From the NCBI GenBank assembly GCA_949987695.1, contig OX465291.1, forward strand, positions 129,523,494-129,587,493: 64,000 nucleotides of DNA, given 5' to 3'. Of this stretch, positions 46,801 through 57,600 are shown in pieces. Below the pieces are notes generated by a model, which saw nothing but the letters and a program-made list of their open reading frames with translations, was not told the DNA's origin and did not search any database. Numbering within the stretch: position 1 is the first letter of the stretch; every line of letters begins with the position of its first letter. The DNA comes from Merzomyia westermanni. Its lineage: Eukaryota > Arthropoda > Insecta > Diptera > Tephritidae. The position numbers and the translations under genes were made by a program.

Positions 46801-49548
46801 TATACAGTGTACGGGATTATAATTAGAAAACAACTTTGGAGCAGCATTTTAATTTAATTTATTTCAAATCGGTGGATCGATATAAATATTTAATTGGTAA
46901 CGTTAGAAAATACCATTTTTCCTCATCGTCATCATTATCATAACCATAATTACCTGCATAATCATTATTATGGTTTTAAGTTTAAAATGCCATGAATTTC
47001 CTTTGACTTTTTTTTTTTTTTTTGCTGTATTGAGATTTCCCAGAATATCATAAAGATTGAGCAATAATTGCAAAATTATATAAAAAATTTCTTTAACCTT
47101 GACTGAATGATTTTAGATATCAACTTGAGCAAGGTTGAAGAAATATTTTTCCTTTTGGAAAATGTTTGGTTCGAAAAAATAATCCTTTAATTGTTCACTG
47201 CGTGATTTTAAATTGATCAGCGCATTGTTTCTAATTGTAAGAACATCGCTGTATAACGAAAAATTGCATTACCTTTGAATCTTAAATACTTATACATAGT
47301 AAAATTGCGAACCAGTCTCCAAAAGAGACAGTCTTGATCTACACGCTTTGTGAATCGTGCTGTGCCGCTAACAACAGTGATAGTTTAGAGACAGTTCAAA
47401 ATATCAGATATTAATAATCATCCTCAACCAAAACTATCCCCAAGCTTTCCGAATTGGCACAGGTTGCGAACTAGCCAAAGCCAAACTATCTTAGAGCTAT
47501 CGGAGTGGAAACCAGTTGAGAACGGGTTGCAAAGTAATGCACTGGGGACAATTGCCACCGCCACTGACATCGCCATGTAAAAGTGGACAGTTGAAAGCAT
47601 TGCTTGGGTATTGAGGTAGAACTGGTAGTGTCGTTAAACGGTTTAGCTCAGGAATAGTTATGAGCTAGTCAAATTTTCAGCAGGGCATACATATCTGCAA
47701 AGCATATATATACGCACTTAACACAGTAGAGCAACACCAACTTTTCCGAAACTCTATACGCTAGCGAATTTACTGCTTAAGCAACTTGGGGTTCATTTAG
47801 TAGACATTGTCTCAAGTTTTGTACATTTTAATTTATTTTCTTTATTATTGGTAGACTAGCATGGCTCAAAGTTAGTTCCATGAGAGATATTTTCGCACAT
47901 TCGAAATGAGTTCAGTATTGCGGATAAAAGTGCAGAGCTAACTTTTAAATTTTAATTGCATACATGCATATGTATAACGGCACCAGGGTATGCAACATGT
48001 TCTGACACAAAAAAATATACAACAAATTATATATATTTACAAAACATAGCAACTGGAAGTTTACCAGATATCATTCCCAGATAAACTGTTGCTAATTGAA
48101 GAAACTTTTCAAGCATAATAGAACCTTTTTTGGGGGCTGCCACAAATTTAATTTCGTCTATTACAACTTTCACCCCTAACTATCAATCACTTTAAGTGGC
48201 ACGGTTAACTTCAACTTTGCTTGAAAATAGACAATTTCGTTCTTAGATAGTGGAGTCCAGTATTCCGTTCCAACGACAGACTAAGCTTAAAGCATGAATC
48301 GTAAACTATCCGAGTGATCGATAAGCAGGGTTGTTGTTGTTTATGTAACTGCGAATACACTTCCCTTCCCGAAAGTTTGAAGAGTGTTACGGATATGTGC
48401 TTCACCTCTCATTACCCATCTTATCCTTCTTACCGAAGGAGGGGTGACTAGACCTAGAAGGGCTCACTGGTTATAAATCGCTACCACGAGTCGGGCAGCA
48501 CCGCAAGGGAGTACCGGTGCGTAGCGGGTTCAAGTCCGTCCAAAGACTGTTAATTTGACAACCCTCCCCAAAACCTTCGGCGAGTGTTTTTGTCGTTACA
48601 ACAACAAAAACAACAGTCCCGGGGCGTACCGGGTTGATATCCGGCAAAGGACTGTCACTTCCGACAACACTCCCCAAAAAAAACCTTCGGGGAGTATTTC
48701 TGTCGCTAGAAACAAAACGACTAGCAGGTATACCTTAACACGGACTTTCGACAACACTTCCTAAAACCTTCGGGGAGTGTTTTTGTCGTTACAAACAATA
48801 ACAACGGATATAGTCTTGGCTGCTAATCCGCTGGTGGCCAACTTTTGAATGACCAGGCCCTTTTGAAACTCCGAACTTCGTAGGACTTCTTTTAAACGAG
48901 GTTGATAAATTTCCTGAAAAATGTTGGATCCAGCACTTAAACGAATCGGGTCGAAAATCAAAAAAGTAATAATAATTTTTAAGAATGGTTTTGAACTTTC
49001 GGTGCCATTTTCTTCCCCGTCACTGTACATTTACATTTGTGGATATAAGTTGCAATCTTTAACAATTCCAAAGTAAATACTCATATGAATGGCGTTTTAT
49101 TACTTTTTACACACTTTCCGGTTTTATCTTTCATACTTCAATAGTGATATTCCCGTATTGTTGACTCATAGAAATGCAAATTGGTAAGTGGTTTGAATGC
49201 ATGAGTGAAGTCAAATACAAATCCGTTGCATATGGTAATGTGTTTTAACTCTTAACAAAGGTAATGAAAGCTGTGAATAATTTAAAAACTAATAAATCTG
49301 TCATTACAATTACAAGGTGAAAACAATGAATAGCTAACGGTGAAGTTCTAATTTATTTTGTTTTTTAACAAATTTAAAAAGCACTTTCTTTGCTTATAAA
49401 AAACATTTCTTTTTTTTTTTTTTGATAAGCAATGAGCAACCTTTGTACTAAATACAGCCACTTACCAATTAGTGCTACTCTTATCATCCAACACATCTTT
49501 CCACGCAGCTATGATCTCTGCACGATGCTTCTCGAAGCTAATTGCCAT
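40852..49548 (-). CDS. Abp1: Abp1/drebrin-like actin-binding adaptor
   Basis: Seven coding exons (- strand, 5' to 3'): 49548-49466, 46306-46135, 43895-43444, 42720-42541, 42483-41780, 41712-41620, 40991-40852. Phases agree at every junction and give 607 aa. Residues 1 to about 135 are an ADF-homology domain (MAISFEKHRAEIIAAWKDVL, then SLYGYEGQTNELKVVGSGEG and KFLLINWQ). A Glu/Lys/Arg-rich helical stretch (KKEEEEEKQRIAAEKEAKRQ) and a low-complexity middle with poly-Gln and an acidic EEEEEE run follow. The end is an SH3 domain (ALYDYQA, GWWQG, GLFPANYVEI, about 549-607). The family binds F-actin with the first domain and dynamin-type endocytic partners with SH3. Introns 1-3 are loaded with mobile DNA; introns 4 and 5 are 57 and 67 nt. 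Confidence 0.92.
42800..43241 (-). mobile_element. CAA-tailed SINE, copy c, interrupted, in Abp1 intron 3
   Basis: Read on the - strand it starts near CCCCTGCTGGTTAGGGG at 43241 and passes CTCATTACCCATC and the B-box-like GGGTTCAAATCCGGCC. Its terminal hairpin is split by a LINE-B fragment (42859-42952). Beyond that, 42800-42851 is a palindrome of two SINE ends tail to tail. Confidence 0.8.
42859..42952 (+). mobile_element. LINE-B 3' fragment inserted in the SINE hairpin
   Basis: The 7-bp duplication AAGGTTT flanks it (42852-42858 and 42953-42959). The sequence is the LINE-B C-terminus and 3' UTR (TTCCGTTAGAAGAGCCTGAT; GGTTAAGTAGTCGCTACAAC) with a (CAA)n tail. It proves a 5'-truncated insertion by this LINE. 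Confidence 0.85.
44152..45386 (+). mobile_element. Non-autonomous Helitron in Abp1 intron 2
   Basis: The 5' end TCTATATA resumes after a nested MITE as TATAAAAATGAACC; the 3' end has a small hairpin (GGCA/TGCC, 45365-45375) then 11 nt ending CTAG at 45386. A precedes and T follows, as expected for Helitron insertion between A and T. The interior contains three tandem units of about 142 bp (each with GTGGCACC(G/T)CCCAT(A/T)CAAACTTAA near 44811, 44954 and 45096). No Rep/helicase is encoded. Confidence 0.8.
44160..44528 (-). mobile_element. mariner-like deletion derivative nested in the Helitron 5' end
   Basis: The 19-bp inverted ends are CAAGGTGGCGCAAAAGTAA (left) and CAGGGTGGCGCAAAAGTAA (right, other strand), flanked by TA (44158-44159 and 44529-44530). 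On the - strand about 44325-44180 keeps a transposase piece, YRAMINEFFLPQLDELG then MWFQQDGATAHTAR, around the second catalytic Asp of a Tc1/mariner-type enzyme. The rest of the gene is deleted, so it needs a helper. Confidence 0.9.
45387..45812. other. Abp1 intron 2 sequence
   Basis: Non-coding intron DNA with no feature I can name. Confidence 0.4.
45813..46033 (-). mobile_element. MITE family C, copy 2, in Abp1 intron 2
   Basis: The ends are GGGGCCGAATTAC and, on the other strand, GTGGCCGAATGAC, followed on each side by the CCGTGATCG motif. The core matches 24012-24233 in reverse orientation. Confidence 0.75.
46307..48387. other. Abp1 intron 1, distal part
   Basis: Non-coding. A degenerate reversed SINE tail is suggested at about 48329-48385 (GTTGTTGTT..ACTTCCCTTCCCG). 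Otherwise nothing is recognised. Confidence 0.4.
48388..48616 (+). mobile_element. CAA-tailed SINE, copy d (5'-truncated)
   Basis: It carries the blocks CTCATTACCCATCTTATCC, AAATCGCTACCACGA, CACCGCAAGGGAGTACCGG and GGGTTCAAGTCCG, the terminal hairpin and TTTTGTCGTTACAACAACAA. It lies in Abp1 intron 1. Confidence 0.8.
48617..48804 (+). repeat. Two further SINE 3' ends in tandem
   Basis: After copy d, the 3' third of the SINE repeats twice: 48617-48717 (GGCGTACCGGGTTGATATCC to the hairpin and TTCTGTCGCTAGAAACAA) and 48741-48804 (the hairpin AACACTTCC/GGGGAGTGTT and TTTTTGTCGTTACAAACAAT). Confidence 0.75.
48805..49465. other. Abp1 intron 1, proximal part
   Basis: Non-coding intron sequence up to the acceptor side of exon 1; nothing is recognised. 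Confidence 0.4.
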
Positions 49549-50913
49549 ATTTTATATATATAAATTTAAAAAACTCCACCAAATGCTGAAAAATCTCTGC
49601 CGGTGTGATACAATAATAACTTTGCCTTTTGACGGTTTAGTGTGACTTTGATTGTGAAGTGTATTTAAAAAAATGATTCACTCCAATGCCGACGACCTTG
49701 AAAGGCAGCAGTTTTGGCTCCACGCCACGTACTAACCAAACTGGACTCCGCGTTTTCCTTTGAACACTGCACTTGCCACACAATTCGTGTTTGCGTATGC
49801 TTTGATTCAAGATCTATGTATATTGAGCTTGTAAGTTTTCAAACTTTTCACACACTTTCTCGTTTTGCGCTTTTCTGTCTGACATCAGCAACACCGCCAC
49901 CTCTTATGCGTTGACACCTGCTTTTGCTATCAGTGCTCACGTTTGTCTATTCAATTTCAAGTTGGTTGGAATGTGTGTGGTACGCGTGCCGCACCTGCAA
50001 CTCCACCTTTCTTTTTGCTTAGCTTTTTTCCAACTGACTTAGCTATGCATCTGATTTACGCACTTCACCCACAGACTAGAGGATTCCACCAAGCCTTATT
50101 TTTGAGTTTTTCTTCTTTACTTGTTTGTGTGCTTATCACCACCAATGCCGCCGACACTCTGCACAATTATTAATTCCATTCAATTGAATTTGTGTTACTA
50201 CGTAGGAGCCGTGGTTGTCTTTATTTCACTTCGTTGCTTACTCTGCTACAGCTGCTGGCCACCACCCCCCCGATTCTTCTTTAATCCATACAAATAAACA
50301 GCAAATTGCCTTTTACTTCAGCTTACCACTTTTTACTTTTTCTGCGGTTACATTTGCTGCCAACGTCGCTGCTACTTACTAGTGCTTCGGCTTTTCAGAA
50401 TTGATTTTTCTGCCTTGTGTACAGGAATTTTTTGCATTTGTTGTATAAAACTGTTTAAACACTAATACACAATTCACTTAGTTACTGATTACTATTACGT
50501 ATGAACAAATTTTAATAAAGATTTTTTAAAACTTGATTACAAGTTTTCTGCAAATTTTTCCTTAATTTCTGTTAATAGATAAGTATCAAATATTCTGTCA
50601 CTGCCACTGACGGCAACGCTTCTGTTTTTATAATTCCGATTGGTTGATTTGGCAAAGCAACTCTGGGCAGGAGAATTTCTTATTGAAGTGCAGAGTTGCA
50701 TGCAGCACACTAGTGCTGGGAAGTGTTATTGTTTAATCTTACGGCTGACTGTAATATGCAATGCAACATGCGCTTTGCAAGTATAGTAAGTCACCGTCGA
50801 AGCATCCGTCAAATGTTCAAATAAATGAACTTTAGCCTTCTTTACGAATCTGTATGTTAAATACAAAACAGCGCAGTCTACCATGTGAAATTTTTTTCAT
50901 CCCGCACGCACTT
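49549..50913. other. Abp1 5' flank
   Basis: This should hold the Abp1 promoter and leader on the - strand. It is less AT-rich than its surroundings at 49690-50300. I see no clear TATA box and no other gene. Confidence 0.4.
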
Positions 50914-51202
50914 GCCGTAAGAGGCGACTAATATGCACAAAGGTAATGACGTGCAACTCGATGGTTGACCTACGGATATGATGCCTCTCACCTCTCGTTA
51001 CCCATCTGATTCATCCTTACGGAAGGAGGGCTAACACGATCTAGAAGGTTTCACTGGTCATAAATCGCTACCACGACAGTCGGGCAGTACCGCAAGGGAG
51101 TACCAGAGCGTACTAGGTTCAAATCCGGCCAAGGACTGGTAATTCGACAACACTCCCCAAAACCTTCGGGGAGTGTTTTTGTCGTTGTCACAACAACAAC
51201 AA
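50914..51202 (+). mobile_element. CAA-tailed SINE, copy e
   Basis: It begins CCGTAAGAGGCGACTAATAT (the first blocks are missing) and runs to the hairpin ACTCCCC/GGGGAGT and GTCGTTGTCACAACAACAAC. The tRNA-like B box GGTTCAAATCC is at 51116-51126. Its tail abuts LINE-B directly. Confidence 0.85.
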
Positions 51203-51205
51203 CTA

Positions 51206-52312
51206 AACGATCCTGGCGCTGGCCCCTCCGTTGACGAGCTCTGCTCAAGAATCAATTCTTACTTAGCATTCCTATCCGGGTTTTTCGCTGCACGAAACCT
51301 GACATTGTCACCGACCAAATCCTTGGCCACCTTATTTACGACGTGGACAGCGCAGGCGAACATGGAATTAGACGTCTACGTCGACGGCATTAAGCTTCCG
51401 ACTGTCACGCACCCCAAAATCTTAGGGGTCACGTTTGATAACATGTTCAAATACGGTGCTCATGTAGCCGCGATTGCCACCAAAGTACAAAGCCGTAACA
51501 AAATCCTCTAGTCACTAGCTGGCAGTACTTGGGGGAAAGACAAAGAAACGTTACTGGCAACGTACAAGGCAATCGGCCAGCCGGTTCTGAACTACGCGAC
51601 GTCTATATGGTCGCCGGGGTTAGCAGATACACGCTGGAGGAGGTTGCAGGCTTGCCAAAACTCCGCACTCAGAACTGCCACGGGGTGCCTCCTTATGTCT
51701 CCTGAGCACCATCTTCATAGTGAGGCAAAAATGCTCGATGTTAAAGAGCATTGCGAGATGCTCACCAGGCAATTCCTGTTCAACTTCTATAAACCGCACG
51801 AACGAAAATCCGCCTCCCAGGAGAATAAGGAGTTGTTGTTGTTGTTGTTGTTAACAGTGCTTCGCCCTGCCCCAGATTGGACAGGTTTACACTGAAATAA
51901 CAGCCCTTGGCCGGGTGAAAAAACCCGTAAGCACTATGACGAGATCCGGCATCACATTTTCTCGCCGTTTGATCCAATGGTGCACCGGCAGGCCCTCAGC
52001 CTCATCCACACGGAGTCGGTAAGCTCCTTTGTCAAGTCTCGTCCAGTGAATGCAGTCCTACAGGCACAAGCTCCACCTGTTGCCGACGAGGAACGCGAAC
52101 TGCCTAGGGAGACAAGAGTCACGCTGACTCAACTTCGTTCTGGATATTGTAACAGACTAGACTAGAATTAGACTCCCCACGATACTAACCATCTGTTCAT
52201 CTGCTCAACTGAGCCTACTCTTCTAACACCAATTTCACTCTGGTCCACCCCTGTTGAAGCCGCGAGGTTTCTTGGACTTCCGTTAGAAGAGCCTGATGAC
52301 AGTGTTGGATGA
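51206..52312 (+). pseudogene. LINE-B fragment, decayed RT C-terminus
   Basis: It is related to LINE-A from just after the YADD box to the C-terminus: GPSVDELCSRINSYL, NLTLSPTKSLATLFTTWTAQ, HPKILGVTFDN, RETRVTLTQLRSGYCNRL. In-frame stops (for example at 51509-51511), frameshifts and a loss of the CPAC knuckle show decay. It is 5'-truncated and split by the short composite element at 51832-51925. Confidence 0.88.
51832..51925 (-). mobile_element. Short composite element, second copy, inside LINE-B
   Basis: It has the same order and joint as 2682-2807: (GTT)n, AACAGTGCTTCGCCCTGCCC, CAGATTGGACAGG, TTACACTGAAATAACAGCCC, GGGTGAAAAAACCC. The far end is lost. LINE-B sequence resumes at CGTAAGCACTATGACGAGAT. 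Confidence 0.7.
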
Positions 52313-52347
52313 TGTTCTTATTACAAGAACAGACCAAACCAAATGAT

Positions 52348-52640
52348 TCCCCCTGCCTGTTAGGTGGTTAGAATATGAACGAGGCAGGTATGCCCGTCGT
52401 AAGAAACTAAATCGCTACCACGGCAATCGGGTTGGTGCCACAAGGTGCTTGTACTGGAGCGTACCGGATTCATATCTAGCAAAGGAATGTCAACATCAGT
52501 ATGACGCTGTTTTTTCGTCACATCTCATTCCATGATCCAGTACCGAAAATTAAACCGATGAATTATATCAAGGTTCAATGATCTATGTGGTTTGGGAGTT
52601 AGAATATGCCCGATGTAGGCAAGTCTGCAGTAAGAGGAGA
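52348..52640 (+). mobile_element. Degenerate CAA-tailed SINE remnants
   Basis: Remnants of the family include CCTGCCTGTTAGGTGGTTAG, GCCCGTCGTAAGA, AAATCGCTACCACGG and GGAGCGTACCGG (52348-52512). A second 5' fragment, GGGAGTTAGAATATGCCCG, lies at about 52590-52640. Confidence 0.55.
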
Positions 52641-53152
52641 CTAGAATCCACATCGACTAGACTATTAAGTCCAGAATAAAATTTAAAATTAAGGACTACA
52701 AACGAGAAGCCAGAAGCCGTTAAATCCAGATAAACCAGAAAATAAATTAACATCAATACCCTCATAACTGCACTCTCATTCTAATCCTCTACAACGATTT
52801 CAGCCATTTTTATATTTGTCATGTCTAGTCTGTAAGATTTGTTCAATCTGTTAGACTCAAATTTGATTTATTTCGTTAATTGTAGTTTTGTTATATCTAT
52901 ATATATAAAAGAAAGTGACGTTAGCTCCAACTCCTGGTAACGCTACGGCGGCTAATTCGAGCGGCGACCTTTTCAACCCCAAAACCCCCCCCCTCCCCCC
53001 CCCCCCTTTTCCTTCCTTGTAAGGGCTGGATCAAGGTGTCATACGACCCGTGCCGATGATCAACCTGGCTGGGGGCCCTTAAATAGCCCAGTCGCGAACG
53101 GAGTGCTTCGGACACCGGGCGACCTCCGATTCTATTTAGCCTTACCCGGGTA

Positions 53153-54688
53153 ATGCGGATCTCTGCCCGGGTGGACCGTCCCCTTCTCCGCCACTCGTGG
53201 GTCCTAATTATGGAAAAGTATATTAATAAAAATGTAAATAAAAGCAAGGAGTCTGACTCTCGTAATAAAAAGTCAGCAGGAGCTCGCTCCGCTAAGATGG
53301 TCACGGGGAAACCGGACCAACACAAAGATACGAAAGCCGAGAGGACACCCCGGCGTTTCAGTGCTGCAGCGGCAGCTAGACGGGATAGGGCTGAGTGCAA
53401 AACCGGTCCGAGTAGTCCGATGACCGGTGCCTCTACCAGGGGTGCCGATCGGGAGGCCAGCAACGCAGCTACCACCAATCCTGTAGCTTCCACCAGTGGC
53501 CTTGCCATTCAGCGCAAAGCGTCTGGCGAGTCCGTAGCTGGGGGCGCCAAGGGTGAGGGGGGTGCTAGCGATAGGGCCAAGGACTCGATGCCTAGGCAAC
53601 CCACAAAGGCCAGCCACCAGGATAAGCGGTCTGCAGCCCGGATTCTGTACAGAAACGCGACCTCACCGACAAGGGAGGAAGATGTTTCTGCGGAGGTTTG
53701 GGTGAAGCTCCAGCGAGACCTGGCGTGGGCTCGGCGGGTAGTGCCGGATTTTAAACTGGAGTTGTATGGCGCTAACAAAGGGGAAGCCTCTAAGCGCAAT
53801 CGCTCAGTGGAGGTGACTACCCCAACGGCACCGAAAAGGGCCAAAACGCAGGGAGGCTATACACGGTCTTTCGCGGCGGTAGCCAAGGATCGCAAGATCA
53901 TTGGCGTTATCGATGAGGGCAGCGTAGATGGCAGGATCCCGAAACAACAATGGAAGTGGATCGAAGCCGCGCTCGCTAAAGTTGCCATCCAGGTGAAGAG
54001 GGAGAACCCTGGACCGCCACCATCCTATACCGATGCAGGATGGTACCAAGGCAATGTCAGGCTGATCGCCTGTGGAGACGCTAGGTCCGTGGACCTATAC
54101 AAGATTGGCGTGCAGCGAATAGGGGAAGTGTACCCTGGCGCGCGCCTCAAAGCAGTGGATGCGTGCGACATCCCGCAGCGGCCAAGAGCTAGAGCCTGGG
54201 TTCCAGTGACGCCAACGGAGCCAGATGAAATCCTGGAACAATTGCAGGAGTTTAACCCGGGTCTACCGACCCAAAACTGGAAGGTGGTCAGCGTGGACAA
54301 AGCAGCCGGACAAGCGACGATGCAGATAGTTCTGCTGCTAGACCAGGTAAGCATCGAGGCCCTGGACCGGTGCGACTACCGCGTAAGCTATGGTTTCAAA
54401 AATATAAGCCTGAAGGTATACAAGGCGGACGCCGAAGCCCTGGCTAATTTTTCATCTCTGGCGGAGGTGGAGCCTCCCCCCAGCGATAACGAGATGGAGG
54501 TTGATGACAGTGGGTCGGATGTGCGGAGCGGCTATGCCTCGTCCAGCTTGGACGGTAGCGGGACTCTCAGGAGGCTTTACTCCGAGAGTCAGCTTCTGAG
54601 CGAGGACGACGCCGACGCGACGCTCACGGAGGAGAGTGCTAAAAAGCAAGATGATGAGGGTCCTCCAAATCAACCTTCATCACAGTAG
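53153..54688 (+). CDS. LOA-type ORF1 protein
   Basis: This is an intact 511-aa frame. Residues 1-220 are basic, Ala/Lys/Arg/Ser-rich and probably disordered. About residues 235-430 form a folded domain (RKIIGVIDEGSVDGRIPKQQ to NISLKVYKADAEAL) that I associate with DUF4780, found in ORF1 of LOA-like elements; this is from memory. The acidic Ser-rich tail ends in TAG at 54686-54688. I see no CCHC knuckles. It is presumed to bind the element RNA. An ATG further in, near 53212, is an alternative start. Confidence 0.85.
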   Translation: MRISARVDRPLLRHSWVLIMEKYINKNVNKSKESDSRNKKSAGARSAKMVTGKPDQHKDTKAERTPRRFSAAAAARRDRAECKTGPSSPMTGASTRGADREASNAATTNPVASTSGLAIQRKASGESVAGGAKGEGGASDRAKDSMPRQPTKASHQDKRSAARILYRNATSPTREEDVSAEVWVKLQRDLAWARRVVPDFKLELYGANKGEASKRNRSVEVTTPTAPKRAKTQGGYTRSFAAVAKDRKIIGVIDEGSVDGRIPKQQWKWIEAALAKVAIQVKRENPGPPPSYTDAGWYQGNVRLIACGDARSVDLYKIGVQRIGEVYPGARLKAVDACDIPQRPRARAWVPVTPTEPDEILEQLQEFNPGLPTQNWKVVSVDKAAGQATMQIVLLLDQVSIEALDRCDYRVSYGFKNISLKVYKADAEALANFSSLAEVEPPPSDNEMEVDDSGSDVRSGYASSSLDGSGTLRRLYSESQLLSEDDADATLTEESAKKQDDEGPPNQPSSQ

Positions 54689-57600
54689 AGCAGCGTCAGC
54701 TGCGCTTCTACTCCAACTTTCGGCAGGGGGAGTAGATATCGTTTTAGTTCAAGAACCGTGGATCACTGGAAATAGGATCTGTGGTTTGAGGACTCCCACT
54801 TACAAGCTCTACAGCGCTCAAGATAAGGGTAAGCCTCGTACGTGTATTTTAGCTAAGTCGAATATTAACGCTTTTCTTCTACCCCAATTTAGTGACGGAG
54901 ATCTGACAGCGATTAGCGTCGAGGGGTTGGGTAGAAGTTGTAGATTTGTCTCCTTCTATCTGGCCCACGATCGCGAAGGTTCACTACCGCCACATAACTT
55001 CAGAGAGCTCGTGAGTTCCACTAGGCCACGTAATAATCTAATTGTGCTTGGAGGCGATGCGAATGCCCATCACACTCAATGGAGCAGCACCGACACAAAC
55101 GACCGAGGTGAGTCACTATATAACTACTTATTAGGCACTAATCTAAGTTTATGCAACAGGGGAAGTGACCCCACATTCATAACAAGGAACCGCGAGGAAG
55201 TCCTTGATATTACACTGGTCAGCGACTCCTTCAGCGACCTCATAGAATCATGGAGGGTTCTAACAGAACACTCCTTCTCAGACCATAGATATATTAGTTT
55301 CTCAATAGCAGATACGCACACATGTCCAAAATTCATACAAAATATAAAAAGAACAAACTGGGGCTACTACAGGAAGCTCATTGATAGAAATCTATCAAAA
55401 CAAATGGTCACACCTAGAAATGATAAGGAACTAGACGAGCTAGTCAACACTTTTAATCAACAATGCAAGCTTGCTTTAGATAAGGCCTGCCCGATCAAAA
55501 AGGTAACGGAAACCCATAAGCCACCTTGGTGGTCGTCTGATCTAGATAGACTCAGGAAGGCTTGTAGGGTTGCCTTTAATAAAGCCAAACAGGACGGCCG
55601 CGAGCTATCCTGGGCTGTTTACAAAACTAAGCTAAGTACATATAAAAAAGAAATCCGCAAGGCCAAACGAACCTCCTGGGTGGAATTCTGCAGTGAAATT
55701 GAATCCACATCTGCTGCCTCGCGCTTGAGGAGGGTGCTCTCAAAAGCTCCAGCAACACTGAGCCACGTCCAAATGCCAGATGGGCAGTGGACGGATTCGA
55801 CTACGGATACCATGAATCTGCTCCTGGATACACATTTCCCGACATGCACAGACGTGTCTACTACTACCGGCGGAAAGGTGCCTTCCGATCAAATGATAAG
55901 GGAGATCACCGATGAGAAGAAGCTAGATTGGGCTTTATCTACCTTCAAGCCCCATAAGTCGCCTGGACCAGACGGAATATTCCCGGCCCAGCTACAACAT
56001 ACATCCGGGCTTATCATGCCCTGGTTGAAAGCTATGTTTATAGGCTGCCTAAGGCTCAACTACGTACCCACTTCATGGAGGGAGGTTAAGGTAGTCTTCA
56101 TCCCCAAAGCCGGGAAGCCATCTCATACTAAACCTAATGACTTTAGGCCTATAAGCCTATCCTCATTTCTTCTTAAAACCCTAGAAAGACTTCTGGAGGA
56201 CTATGTCAGAAGATCGATTGACCCAACTCAGCTCTCGCGGGCTCAGCATGCCTACAGTAAGGGTAGGTCAACAGATACTGCCTTGCACTCTCTTGTATCT
56301 GTTATAGACAAGTCACTTAACCTAAAGGAATATACATTGGTGGCTTTCCTCGACATTGAAGGCGCTTTCAATAACGTCCTTCCGGAAGCTATCACCTCTG
56401 CGCTGACGGGTCTGCGGGTCGATACCTGTCTGGTGGAGTTCATTCGTAAACTGCTTACTAGCAGACGGATCACAACCGAGCTAGGTGGGAACTCGATTCA
56501 CAGACTCGTTAACAGAGGTACCCCACAGGGAGGTGTTCTCTCACCGCTACTTTGGGTGGTTACTGTAAACCAGCTTCTACGCCTCATGGAAGCGGAAGGC
56601 CACCAAGTGATTGCGTACGCCGATGACATCTGCGTTATGATGCGGGGAAAATTCCCTCAAACTCTATGCAACTTAATGGAATCAGCCTTATCTAAAATTT
56701 GTGACTGGGCAAAGTCAACAGGTCTGGGGGTTAACCCCGAGAAAACCGAGCTAGTCCTTTTTACTAGAAGGTACAAAATACCGAACCTTATACCACCAAA
56801 AATTGGTAACACGACTTTGGCATTCAGTGACAAAGTCAAATATTTAGGAGTTACTCTAGACAGGAAACTACTCTGGGGTGACAATATAACAGAACGGGTT
56901 AAAAAGGCAACGTGCGCGTTGTTTACTTGCAAGAGAGCAATTGGTGTTTCGTGGGGGTTTTCTCCCAGGGTAGTGCACTGGATCTACACAGCCATTGTTC
57001 GCCCGATCCTACTCTACGGAGTGCTAGTCTGGTGGCCTGCACTTACTAAGAATACGTACCTCAAACAGATACAAAAAGTCCAAAGGAGTTCAGAACTCTG
57101 CATAACCGGGGCCCTTGGGTCCACCCCGACAGAAGCACTCAACACTATGCTGCATCTACCACCGCTTGATTTGGTGGCGAAGGAAGTAGCCACGATCACA
57201 GCTTTGCGAATAAGGGAGACTGGCGTCTGGATAAATGGACAAAGTGGGCACGCCACAATCTTGGGCAACCACGCGCCTGTTAACATTCCACCACACACGG
57301 ACTATTGCACGTCAAATAACGTGTTTGTCAGGAACTACGAGGTTATAATACCGACAAGACAAGAATGGGACAGCAGACCACATACGGTTCGGGGCGCCAT
57401 CAACATCTTTACTGATGGCTCCAAGCTTGAGGGGAAGGTGGGGGGAGGAATCTTTTCACCGGACCTGGGACTAGAGATCTCCTTCCGTCTTCCCGACCAC
57501 TGCAGCGTGTACCAAGCGGAAATGCTGGCAATACACGGCGCGGTGAAAAGCTTGGTATCCATGCCCCAAAATGGTAAACAGATCTATATCTTCTCAGACA

